This document shows, piece by piece, positions 7,841 through 17,800 of a DNA stretch of 27,901 bases. The stretch's first letter is position 1. The number at the start of each line of letters is the position of its first letter. Source of the DNA: CALFUK01 sp964450495 (GTDB lineage Bacteria > Bacteroidota > Bacteroidia > Chitinophagales > Saprospiraceae); NCBI GenBank assembly GCA_964450495.1, contig CAYVFU010000065.1:1-27901 (forward strand), given 5' to 3'. Position numbers and translations under genes: made by a program. The notes beneath the pieces are model-generated. The model did no database searches and was not told the DNA's origin. It was given only the letters and a program-made list of their open reading frames with translations.

Positions 7841-8381
7841 CTCTTTTCAAACGCTTTAGTATTGCAATAATATTGCTAATTCAATGCATAAACATTAAGG
7901 TATTAAGGTTTTAATTTAGGACGACTAAGATTTCTCTCTTTGAGTACTCCTAATTCCATAATGAAGACCCACTTTCTCAACACATAAACATTTAGGTATC
8001 TAGTAATAAAATAAATGACCACACAGTCCCCTTAACTCCCTTAATTTCTTAGGGGTCATTATCATCATCATACCCTTAAAATCCCTCGTCTTAATCCCTT
8101 AATTTCTTAATGGTTAATATCATCATACCCTTAACGTCCCACTTCCAGATCCCTTAATGCTCTTAATTTCTTAATGGTAACCTACAACCCAACACATCAT
8201 TTGGGCATCTAGTATTAAAATTTATGACCGTAAAGTCCCGCTTAATTTCTTAATGGTTAATATCAATTTGGGCATCTAATATTAGAATTTATGACTGTAA
8301 AGTCCCCCTTAATTTCTTAATGGTAGCCAACTGTCTCAATTAATAAACATTAATATTCCCAACGTTTTCAAAAGTATTTTA
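7841..8381. other. Repeat-filled intergenic spacer
   Basis: This 541-bp spacer has no gene. It contains about five CTTAATG copies plus several TTAATTTCTTAATGGT variants, a 67-bp tandem duplication (8199 onward) with a more diverged third copy near 7989, and two reversed elements (ATTAAGG) near 7891-7905, next to the DUF4159 start. Confidence 0.8.
8199..8325. repeat. 67-bp tandem duplication
   Basis: Two copies start with ATTTGGGCATCTA at 8199 and 8266, continue through TTTATGACnGTAAAGTCCC, and end in CTTAATTTCTTAATGGT. A third, older copy begins near 7989 (CATTTAGGTATCTAG, then ATGACC and AGTCCCCTTAA). The copies differ by scattered substitutions. Confidence 0.8.
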
Positions 8382-9080
8382 TCAAACACCACTCAGCATC
8401 CGCCAAATTGTACAGGCAGCTAACGCAGCAGTCTCTGTACGCAATCTGTGATTTCCAAGATTAACAGATTTGATCCCCTTTGTATCCATCAAACTAATTT
8501 CTTCTTCACTGAAATCACCTTCTGGTCCGATGATGATAGAGATATCATTTTGAATCATTTCGACATCCTTCAACTGAGAGTTGTCAACTTTATAATGACA
8601 GTATAGACTCCTACTTGGTTCCAGTGCTTTAATAAAATTCTGTAAGGACATCATCTCATGGATTACTGGAAAATGCAGATGCCCTGACTGTGTAGAAGCA
8701 GAAATGATTTTTTTGGTTAAACGATTCAAATTAATCTTACGCCGTTCCGATCGGTGACTTAGCAAAGGCCTAATTGAAGACACGCCCAATTCTACAAGTT
8801 TTTCCAACATAAACTCAACTCTAGAAGCACTTTTAGGGAAAGCAACCGCCATTTCTATATGCGGTAACATGGGATCTTGCATTTCAGTATCAGTTATTCT
8901 TACCTCCACTGATCGCTTATCTATTTGTACAATAATACCTGTTGCTAATGTCCCTTTCCCATCAGTCAAATAGATAGAATCGCCTAATTGATTACGTAAT
9001 ACTTTTACACAATGACGATATTCATCATCTTTCAAAATGCCATGATGATTATTTAAACCGGTAGAATGAAAAATGATCAT
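8382..9080 (-). CDS. rsmE: 16S rRNA (uracil(1498)-N3)-methyltransferase RsmE
   Basis: RsmE uses SAM to methylate N3 of U1498 of 16S rRNA in the assembled 30S subunit. The N-terminal PUA-like domain includes DDEYRHCVKVLRNQLGD and YLTDGKG. The C-terminal SPOUT knot includes KSASRVEFMLEKLVELGVSSI, SHRSERRKI, IIIGPEGDFSEEE and LGNHRLRTETAALAA, the SAM-binding motifs of the family. The open frame extends up to 9161. The start at 9080 gives MIIFHST, which matches the usual short RsmE N-terminus (about 24 residues before HCVKVLR). ATG 9104 is an alternative with an AGAAG-like site, and the extra 19-27 residues do not look like RsmE. Both flanks are repeat-filled spacers. Confidence 0.93.
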   Translation of the reverse strand: MIIFHSTGLNNHHGILKDDEYRHCVKVLRNQLGDSIYLTDGKGTLATGIIVQIDKRSVEVRITDTEMQDPMLPHIEMAVAFPKSASRVEFMLEKLVELGVSSIRPLLSHRSERRKINLNRLTKKIISASTQSGHLHFPVIHEMMSLQNFIKALEPSRSLYCHYKVDNSQLKDVEMIQNDISIIIGPEGDFSEEEISLMDTKGIKSVNLGNHRLRTETAALAACTIWRMLSGV

Positions 9081-9197
9081 GGACGAAAAATAGACTTTTT
9101 CCATTAATTCTTCTAAAATGAAGGACCATGAGTAAGCCAGTCTATTCCACGTTGTACTCACAAGCCCTATTCCCTCATTCCCTATATGCTCCCACTA

Positions 9198-9362
9198 AAA
9201 TCCCTTAATGCTCCCCCTCTTAACTCCCTTAATTTCTTAATGGTTAATATCCTCTTAATCCTACAGAGTTCCCCCTCTTAACACCTTAATATTTTTCTTT
9301 CAAATCCCTTAATGCTCCCCCTCTTAACTCCCTTAATTTCTTAATGGTTAATATCCTCTTAA
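9198..9362. repeat. Perfect 61-bp direct repeat
   Basis: Positions 9198-9258 and 9302-9362 are identical over 61 bases, offset by 104 bp. Each contains CCCTTAATGCTCCCCCTC, then CCCTTAATTTCTTAATGGTT, then AATATCCTCTTAA. Perfect identity implies recent duplication or conversion. It lies just upstream of the rseP promoter. Confidence 0.93.
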
Positions 9363-9417
9363 ACCCTTAGCGTTCCCTCTAAAATCCCTTAATGTTTCCC
9401 CCTTCAATGATAAAATT

Positions 9418-9425
9418 TACCTTTG
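9418..9425 (+). promoter_or_regulatory. Bacteroidota-type -7 promoter element for rseP-hscB
   Basis: TACCTTTG matches the phylum consensus TAnnTTTG exactly, 60 bp before the rseP ATG, and gives a plausible 5' leader of about 50 nt. No clear TTG -33 element was found at the usual distance. Confidence 0.55.
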
Positions 9426-9484
9426 CGGCAAAATTAGAAACAATTTTCTGATAAGTACCGTTAATAAATCACAATAGGAGCCAT

Positions 9485-10819
9485 ATGGAAACTCTAGTAA
9501 TGATTGGGCAGTTTGTGTTGAGTTTATCGATTTTAATCGTCTTGCACGAATGTGGTCACTTTTTCCCAGCCAAATGGTTCAAAACCAAAGTGGAGAAATT
9601 CTATCTCTTCTTTGATCCTTGGTTCTCACTTTGGTCTACCAAGAAAGGAGAAACAGAATATGGGATCGGTTGGTTGCCATTAGGTGGTTATGTCAAGATA
9701 GCTGGAATGATAGATGAGAGTTTTGACAAAGAACAAATGGCTGGACCTCCACAGCCTTGGGAGTTTAGATCCAAAACGGCTTGGCAAAGATTGATCATTA
9801 TGCTGGGTGGTGTAACTGTTAATTTTATTCTAGGCTTTTTTCTGTTTGCAATGATATTATGGAATTGGGGAGAAGAATATCTACCTACAGAAAATGTGAA
9901 ATTCGGGATTTCCGTAGACAGCTTAGGGCATGACTTAGGATTACGGGACGGCGATCACATTCTTGAAATTGGAGGCAAAGTATTTGAGAAGTTTAATCCT
10001 GGCATGTTTTCATCTGAGATTATCATCAATAATGCGAAAGATGTTAAGCTCGTCAGAAACGGTAATCAAAAAACAATCCCAATTGATCAAAAGTTTGTAG
10101 GTATCCTTAGTAAACAAGAAAATCAAAAGACGCCTTTATTTGGTCTCAGATTTCCGACAGCTGTTCAGGAAGTAAACAAGGATTCTCCTGCAGAAGCTGC
10201 AGGTTTGAAACCTGGAGATGAACTGTTACAACTTAATGGCAAAGATGTTGGCTATTTTCATGTATACAATAAGGTTGCAGAGTCACTGAAAGGCCAGAAT
10301 GCAAACCTTACATTGTTAAGGAACAATCGAGATACAGTCACTACAACTGTTGCATTTAATCAGGACGGTAAACTAGGTTTTCTTGCTAAACAAGGTGCAG
10401 ACTATTTTGAAACAAATACTCAAAATTTCTCATTAGCTCAAGCGATTCCTGCTGGGTACAATAAAGGAGTTAATTTTCTAACTTCTCAAATAAAAGCCTT
10501 TGGTCAAATCTTTAAAGGCAGAATTAAAGCAAAGGATTCTCTTGGTAGTTTTATATCGATTGGAAAATTATATGGGACAACTTGGGACTGGAGAAATTTT
10601 TGGTATATGACGGCATCATTATCCATCTTATTGGCTTTCATCAATTTGCTACCAATACCAGCTTTGGACGGTGGTCATGTGATGTTTTTACTGTGGGAAG
10701 TAATTTCTGGACGCAAGCCAAGTGATAAATTCCTTGAAGTTGCTACATTCGCTGGGTTCATTGTGTTGGTTGTTTTGATGATTTATGCCATTGGTTTAGA
10801 TATATCTAGGTTATTTTAA
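9485..10819 (+). CDS. rseP: RIP metalloprotease RseP (site-2 protease, M50)
   Basis: This is an intramembrane zinc protease that cleaves membrane-bound substrates such as anti-sigma factors. The 444-residue product has the HExxH zinc motif as HECGH (residues 21-25) in the first membrane helix. A GYVKIAGM segment lies near the membrane surface, and the second membrane helix is LGGVTVNFILGFFLF. Two periplasmic PDZ domains follow, the second with VNKDSPAEAAGLKPGDELLQLNG. The C-terminal zinc ligand motif is NLLPIPALDGGH. The final helix ends at the C-terminus. A good Shine-Dalgarno AGGAG (9476-9480) precedes ATG 9485, and the promoter element lies at 9418. It forms an operon with hscB, one base apart. 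All catalytic residues are present. No anti-sigma factor gene is nearby. Confidence 0.95.
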   Translation: METLVMIGQFVLSLSILIVLHECGHFFPAKWFKTKVEKFYLFFDPWFSLWSTKKGETEYGIGWLPLGGYVKIAGMIDESFDKEQMAGPPQPWEFRSKTAWQRLIIMLGGVTVNFILGFFLFAMILWNWGEEYLPTENVKFGISVDSLGHDLGLRDGDHILEIGGKVFEKFNPGMFSSEIIINNAKDVKLVRNGNQKTIPIDQKFVGILSKQENQKTPLFGLRFPTAVQEVNKDSPAEAAGLKPGDELLQLNGKDVGYFHVYNKVAESLKGQNANLTLLRNNRDTVTTTVAFNQDGKLGFLAKQGADYFETNTQNFSLAQAIPAGYNKGVNFLTSQIKAFGQIFKGRIKAKDSLGSFISIGKLYGTTWDWRNFWYMTASLSILLAFINLLPIPALDGGHVMFLLWEVISGRKPSDKFLEVATFAGFIVLVVLMIYAIGLDISRLF

Positions 10820-10820
10820 G

Positions 10821-11345
10821 ATGAATTACTTTGAATTTTATGGAATTCCTGTGTCTTTTATGCCTGATGAAGCGGCTTTAAAGACATTATTCTTTCAAAA
10901 GAGTAGAGAGTTCCACCCCGATTTTTTCACCAATGCATCGGAAGAAGAAAAACAGTTTGCACTCAATCAAACATCAATAAATAATATCGCCTATAAAACA
11001 ATAACAGATCCTGAAGCACGCACAAAATATATTCTTGAATTGGAGGGGATTCTCATCGATGGTCAAAAAGAAGCACTTCCCCAAGATTTCCTTTTCGAAA
11101 TGATGGAACTTAATGAAGAACTGGAAGGATACCAGGAATCGAACAACAAACCAGAAATAGATGACATTAGGAGAGAAATTGAATCAATGATCAAAAACAT
11201 TGATAAGGAAAATCAACCCATTTACCAAAACTACCCCAAAAACAAAGAACAACTACCAACGCTAAAAGAGAACTATCTAAAGTCAAAATACCTAGCAAGA
11301 ATATTGACAAGAGTGACAGTAAGTACTCCCCCTCAAGAACTATAG
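10821..11345 (+). CDS. hscB: HscB-like J-domain co-chaperone (Fe-S cluster assembly)
   Basis: HscB (Hsc20) stimulates the ATPase of the Hsp70 HscA and delivers the scaffold IscU during Fe-S cluster transfer. The 174-residue product matches the family length. It has an N-terminal J-domain with YFEFYGIPVSF and the obligatory HPD at residues 32-34, then NQTSINNIAYKTITDPEARTKYIL (the helix III / linker pattern). A C-terminal helical bundle with FLFEMMELNEEL is the usual substrate-binding region. It starts one base after the rseP stop codon, so the two are translated from one transcript. No isc or hscA gene is in the window. The C-terminal helices are rich in charged residues and appear complete. 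Confidence 0.85.
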   Translation: MNYFEFYGIPVSFMPDEAALKTLFFQKSREFHPDFFTNASEEEKQFALNQTSINNIAYKTITDPEARTKYILELEGILIDGQKEALPQDFLFEMMELNEELEGYQESNNKPEIDDIRREIESMIKNIDKENQPIYQNYPKNKEQLPTLKENYLKSKYLARILTRVTVSTPPQEL

Positions 11346-11757
11346 AGCTCTGCATTTATATCGAAAATCAAGTCTCTTTGTGACTTAAAAGTAAAAGCAA
11401 AAAACAGTATACTTCCTATAATATGTAGTTTGCTAGCTCACAATTTTTTTTTTAAAATTAATTGTGCGTCTATTTAGATTTTATTCACATATCATTCTAT
11501 GTCTCAAATTGTAAATTAACAGATATAAACTCCTCATTATATAAGTGTAAACTTGAATATTTATATACGAAGAATTTTAGGTATTAATTTGTAAAAACAT
11601 TAATGTCAACTACTTACATATTATATTAATAAATATTTAAAATTAATGAACTTTAAGCGCAAGGATGCTAGCATATATTCTCATTTTTGTACGTAACTGC
11701 ACAAGTAATTATTTAATTTATTCATTCTTTTAACAAAAATCATTTAAGGATTGATTT
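11346..11757. other. A/T-rich intergenic region before the giant gene
   Basis: No gene is visible in these 412 bp. There is an inverted repeat CACAATT (11439-11445) / AATTGTG (11460-11466) around a T-run, which may end the rseP-hscB transcript, although no T-tract follows it. A near-match to the -7 element, CATTTTTG, is at 11682-11689. AAGGA at 11746-11750 lies 7 bp before the TTG at 11758. Confidence 0.5.
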
Positions 11758-11805
11758 TTGGAGTACACTACTCAAATATTCGAAAAAGCAGACAATCACA
11801 TACCC

Positions 11806-14800
11806 ATGATTAATCACTTATTTTGGTCTAACAAAACGATAAAAACTTTAGGTTTTCTAGCCATTATTTTAACCTCATTTTCCTCTTATGGTCAATTGAC
11901 CATGAACAAGTGGAATAAAGCTGTAGGTTTTAACCCAGATGGATCTGTTACATTCAAGTACCAAGTCAGAGTACAAAATAATAGTCAAACTGATTCCATT
12001 TGCGGACTTGTCATGACGGAATTTCTCGACGAACCTGGATTTTTGCAAGGAAGTACCTTATGCTCTGCTGTACAAGGCGCTACATTTTCGAACCCTGGAG
12101 GTTGGTTTAATCCCGGCGGAGATCCAAATTGGGATGGAGATAATGTCATAAATTTTAGCATAAGAGGACCTTCTGGGCCTAACGGAGAAGTCAACTGCCT
12201 AAGACCTGGCCAACACGTAAATGTATGCTTTACTGTAAAAACCGATGGATCAGGACTTCCTGCTTTTGCTGGACCTGGCCAAGGTATAGATAATGTTGTC
12301 AACCAGGCCGAAACTTCAGGAACAATACTTGGCGGTGGTAACTTAAGTGATTTATCTAATAATCAAACAGGTAGTAATCTATTTCCTCAAGATTTAGATA
12401 ATCCCACCGTAGTAGCAGTCAAAGAGACTTGTGTCTACCCAGGTTTTTCGAAAGAGTTGACTGAAGGACCAGACACTGATGGCGATTGTAATTATACTAC
12501 AGTGTGGACATATGTCATGTGTAATTATGACGAATCTCCAGCCGCAGCCTGTGCACAAGGTGGAATTCCGGCTTGTACAGCTACTGACGTCAACGCGTTT
12601 GATTTTAGCGACGTGATTAATGGTATCAATGATGGTCCAGTAACCACAAACTTTATTGATTACATACCTGGAGAAGGAAGTACGGGTGAATTGATTGTTG
12701 GTACAGATCCTACAGGTGATGGTGAAATCATAACTGGTGGATCATTAGTACCTGGTGTTTGTGATACGGTAAGAATGTCGTTCACATATGGTGTTTGTGC
12801 TCCTAACCTCAATCGAAATTTTTTCTCTAGCGGGGCAATATTTGCTACAGATGATTTGGGGAATCGAATCCGAGATAATTCAACAAGCGGCAGTACTCCT
12901 GATTTGTTTCCGCAAAATTGCATTGGCGCAGCAGATGATTGTGCTGGTGTTGTAGTTAGGTATCCAAGTACACCTTCTATATCTTTGGAAAAATCAACAC
13001 TCAACGTAAGACCTGCATTAGCTGACGACAATAGACTTGTCGATTTTAGCTTAATCATCACAAATAGTGGTACAGTTGACCTGAATTCCATAGATGTAAC
13101 AGATGAAGTCGCAGCAGAATTAAATACTCCTGCTGGATGTTTTATACGTGTTGTAGGTGATCCCGTTATAAATAATATATCTGCTACATCGCCTCCAGCT
13201 CCAAATCCTGATTATGAAGGGACAGTAGATATTTCTACGACTATTCCAGATCCTTTGGATTTACTTGAACCAGGTCAGCAGTTTGAGGTAGTTTTTACCG
13301 TAGAAGTAAATAATGATATTTGCTCAGTCGGAGAGCTTAGTAATAATGCCGCTGTTGATGCCTTGGATTGTTGTGAAAGAGAGGTTTTTGATCCAGCACC
13401 TAGCCCCGCAGCATTTATGTTAGCCTTTACCGTTCCAGCAATAGAATTGGAAAAAGAATTGACAGATGGACCTACTCAAATTGCCAATGGCAACTTTGAA
13501 GCTGAATATACATTTACAGTAATCAATACTGGAGTTGAAGATTTAAATAATCTTTGGTTGACTGATAATTTAGGAGAGCAATTTGGATGTTCTTTTGTAC
13601 AGGTATTATCGCCACCAGTAGTCCAAAACAGCATGGGCACTGGACCCGATAGCCAACCAGAATTGGGTAATCCTGGCTATGATGGTGTCGCTGATGATAA
13701 CTTACTTCAAGGTGTTGGTACAATTGTTCCAGGCGAAAGTTTTGATGTTGTGGTTGTTGTTGAATTAGATGGTGATTGTCAAGGCATGCCAGTGCAGCCA
13801 ATGCCAAACTCAGCAATCGTCGAAGGTGATGGTGAGACAGGAGAAAAAGTAATGGACCCAGCAGAAGAAGAAATTGACCTTCCTTGCCCTGTAGTACCAG
13901 ATATTGAAGATGTGTCTTTGCTTTGTGCTACAAACCCTAATGGTAGTTTGAGCCTTTCTAGCATGTTTATTATAGACGGGTTACCTACTGAAAATACAGC
14001 TCAAGGAGGTGTGTTTAGTCTAGTCGGAGGACCAGGTATGGCTGTAGTTGAAGGCGGTACTACATTAAATTATACTGAAGCAGGATGCTATGAGATCATG
14101 TATGCTGTAGAAAGCTTTAATTCTAACTGTGATGATGAATTTGAAGCAACAGCATTTGTTTTGATAACAGAGGAGCCGCAACCAGACTTCGAAATGCAAA
14201 ATGAACTTTGCTACAGTGATGGTGATCCTGATTTTATTATAAACCCAACAATTAGCAGTCCCCAATATGATCCTTTTGGAACAATTTCAAGAGAATGGAC
14301 AATCGAAAATAATACAGTTGTAGGTGTAGATATAACCATTGACCCTGTAACAGGAGAACTGACATTTTCAGATCAAGCTGCTGCTAGTGTAGCCGATGGG
14401 ATTATCACAATAAGATTAACGGAAACATTGAGTTTTCCTGCTTGTGGGACTTTCCCAGCAAGTACCTGTGATGAATTCTCAGAAATCACCATTACACTAA
14501 TGGACGGTACGTCTTTGGATGCATGTTTTTTAGCGACACCGAATCCAATATGTGCGGATGGATCTGTCGTGACTCTCACACCTAATACAGACGGTGGTGT
14601 ATTTACCGGCACCGGAGTGGTAGATAACGGCTTAGGTACAGGAGGTACTTTCTCATCCACTACGCCTGGTATTTTTCAAGTTGACTATACCATAACAACA
14701 CCAAATGGTTGTACAAATGTATGCAGCCAAAATATAGAAGTGCTGCCAATTGTTGATGCAGCTATAGAAGACATAATAGTCTGTGATGACGGAACAGTTG

Positions 14801-17800
14801 ATTTGACTGAAATGTTTGGGCCTACATCTACTGCAGGAGGTACATTCTCTTTTGTAGGAGCAGCTCCAGCTGGAGCAAGCATTTTGGGAAATACATTGAG
14901 CTATTCAACTGGAACGACCTTTACTATTATGTACAGCATCGGTGATGCTGCTGCAGGTACGGCGGCTCCTTCAGATGGAGACTGTTTCGGAGAGGATACT
15001 GCTGTTGTGACTATTTCTCCATTGATGATGTTGTCATTTGATTTTACACCAGAGGAGTGTCCGGGAGATTCAGATGCCACTGCAACCGTAATAGTTGCAG
15101 GTGGAACAGCACCATTCACTTTTGATTGGAGCGATGATGGACCTGAAAATCCAGATAATGATGCGGATACAGCAACAGGTCTTACGAGTGGAGTTTATAC
15201 AGTGACAGTTACAGATGCTAACGGGTGTGTTGCTGATGGTGTTGTGTTAATTCCAGTTGCCATTGATGAAGAACCACCGGTAATTAATAACTGTCCTGAT
15301 GATGTAGTTGATCTGATGTGTAATTCTCCATTTCCAGCAAAATTAACGTTAGATGACTTTGATATTGTAGACAATTGTACCGAACCAGGTGATCATATAT
15401 TTTTGGTAGCTGATGTCATCATGAGTGAAAGTGCCTGCCCAGCAGGAGTTGGAGCCATTATGCGTACCTATACTTTTGTTGATGAAGGAGGTAACTCTTC
15501 TCAGTGTATTCAAATGCTTTCTTTTGAAGATGATACCACTGCACCGACATTAGTTTGTAATGATCTTACTATTACATTAGATGAGAATGGTATGGCTACA
15601 ATTGATATATCTGAAATAGGAACAGCAACAGATGATTGTACTCCGGTAGATGATATTATCATTACAGCATCTCAGTTATTATTCGATAAGAATGATATAG
15701 GTGACAACACAGTTACATTAACTGCAACAGATCTCTGTGGACAACAATCTATGTGTGATGTTGTCGTCACGGTAATTGGATCTCCTGATCTAGGCGTTGC
15801 AAAACGAGAAGTCAGTGCAGTATTGCAAGACAATGGTTGTTTCTTACTGACTTATGAGTTTAATATTGAAAATTTAGGAAATACTAATTTATTCAATTTA
15901 CAATTAGAAGATGATCTTGCTGCAGCAGGATTAAGTGCATGTGATTTTTCAATCTTTGAATTAACCAGTGATGATTTCACTGTTGATCCTATGTTTGATG
16001 GCAATGGTAATAATAACCTGCTTGTTGGAGATGAAACATTATTATGCGGAGACAAAGGAGCTATCCTTCTGACCGTAGAAGCATGTGCATGTGCGATACC
16101 AGTCGCAATTGCAAACACAGCAACAGGTACAGCAGAAGACCCATTGGGTGATCCAGTTGAAGATGATAGTAGTAGTGGTTCTGACCCTGATCCAGGAGAT
16201 GATGGTGAAGAAGTTGATGAAACAGATCCGACGGAAACTACCTTGGAATCTAATACAGATTTGGGTGTAGCCAAAAGAGAAGTCAATATTATTTTACAAC
16301 CTGACGGATGTAATCTAATTACTTATGAAATAAATGTCGAAAATTTAGGGAACACGAATATTACCGACCTACAAGTAGTAGATGACTTAATTGCTGCTGG
16401 TTTTACAAGTTGTACTGGAGGAGTCACTATTGCAGAAATCACGAGTGATGACTTTTTAGTAGATGATACTTATACAGGTCTTGGTCAGAATAATTTACTC
16501 CTTGGTACAGATGTACTAGAAGTGGGTGATAAAGGAGCAATTTTATTTACCATTGAAGCATGTAATTGTCCTAATGGTACAATGATAGCCAATTCAGCAA
16601 CAGGTAGTGGATTAGATCCAGCAGGAGATCCAGTTGATGATGATAGCAGCAGTGGGTCAGATCCTGATCCAGGTGATGATGGAGAAGGAACTGATGAATC
16701 AAGCGATACAGAATCTGAATTAACTGAAAATCCAGATATGGGTATTGCCAAACGAGAGGTTTCTGTGGAAATTCTACCAGATGGATGTGTAGATGTAGTT
16801 TATGAATTTAATATTGAGAATTTAGGTAATGTTATCATTAGTGATATGCAAGTTGTGGATGATCTAGCAGCAGCCGGATTCGGAGCTTGTGCTGGAGGAT
16901 TTACAACAACATTAACTTCTGATGAATTTATTGTAAATCCATTATATGATGGAAATGGGAATAATAATCTCCTCATAGGAACAGATAACATAGTTCCTGG
17001 AGATGTCGGAGCAATACTACTTACAGTTAATGCTTGTAATTGTCCAAACCCAACTCCAATAATGAATAGTGCGACAGCTTCTGGGACCACACCAGGTGGT
17101 GACCCTATTGAGGACGATAGTTCAAGTGGATCTGATCCTGATCCAGGAGGAGATGGAGAAGAAACTGATGAGTCTGAAACTACAGATACTGATATTTCTT
17201 TTGACCCAGATCTTGGAATCGCCAAAAGAGAAGTAGGAGTTTGGTTACAGGAAGATGGATGCTTCTTGGTAGAATATGAAATCAATGTTGAAAATTTAGG
17301 GAATACTCAAATACTTGATCTACAAGTGGAAGACGATTTAGTTGCTGCAGGATTTGGAGCATGTGCTTCCTTTGACATAAAGTCATTGACAAGTGACGAT
17401 TTCCTTGCGGATGGAAACTACACTGGTATGCCACCAAACATTGACCTATTGACTGGAACAGACATCCTTGAAATTGGAGATAAAGGTGCCATCAATTTTG
17501 TTGTTGAAGCTTGTGGTTGCCCTGTAGGAACGATGATCTCTAATACAGCCACTGGAACTGGAACAGACCCTTCAGGTGATCCTATCGAAGATGATAGCAG
17601 TAGTGGCTCAGATCCAGATCCAGATGGAAATGGAGAAGAAGAAGATGAAACAGATCCTACAACGACAACATTATCTGAAATGCCTGATTTCGGTCTTGCA
17701 AAAAGAGAAGTTTCACTAGAACTATTACCTAACGGGTGTAATGTCGTTACGTACGAATTTAACTTGGAAAATTTAGGTAATGTCGTTATCGATAATGTCC

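Noticed and set aside
9081..9161. N-terminal extension of RsmE up to 9161
   Set aside because: The extra 27 residues do not resemble RsmE N-termini, and internal starts at 9104 and 9080 fit the family length better.
5571..9415. Replication origin or plasmid iteron region
   Set aside because: The repeats are iteron-like in density, but no DnaA boxes, rep or par genes were found and the repeats spread across several unrelated gene spacers.
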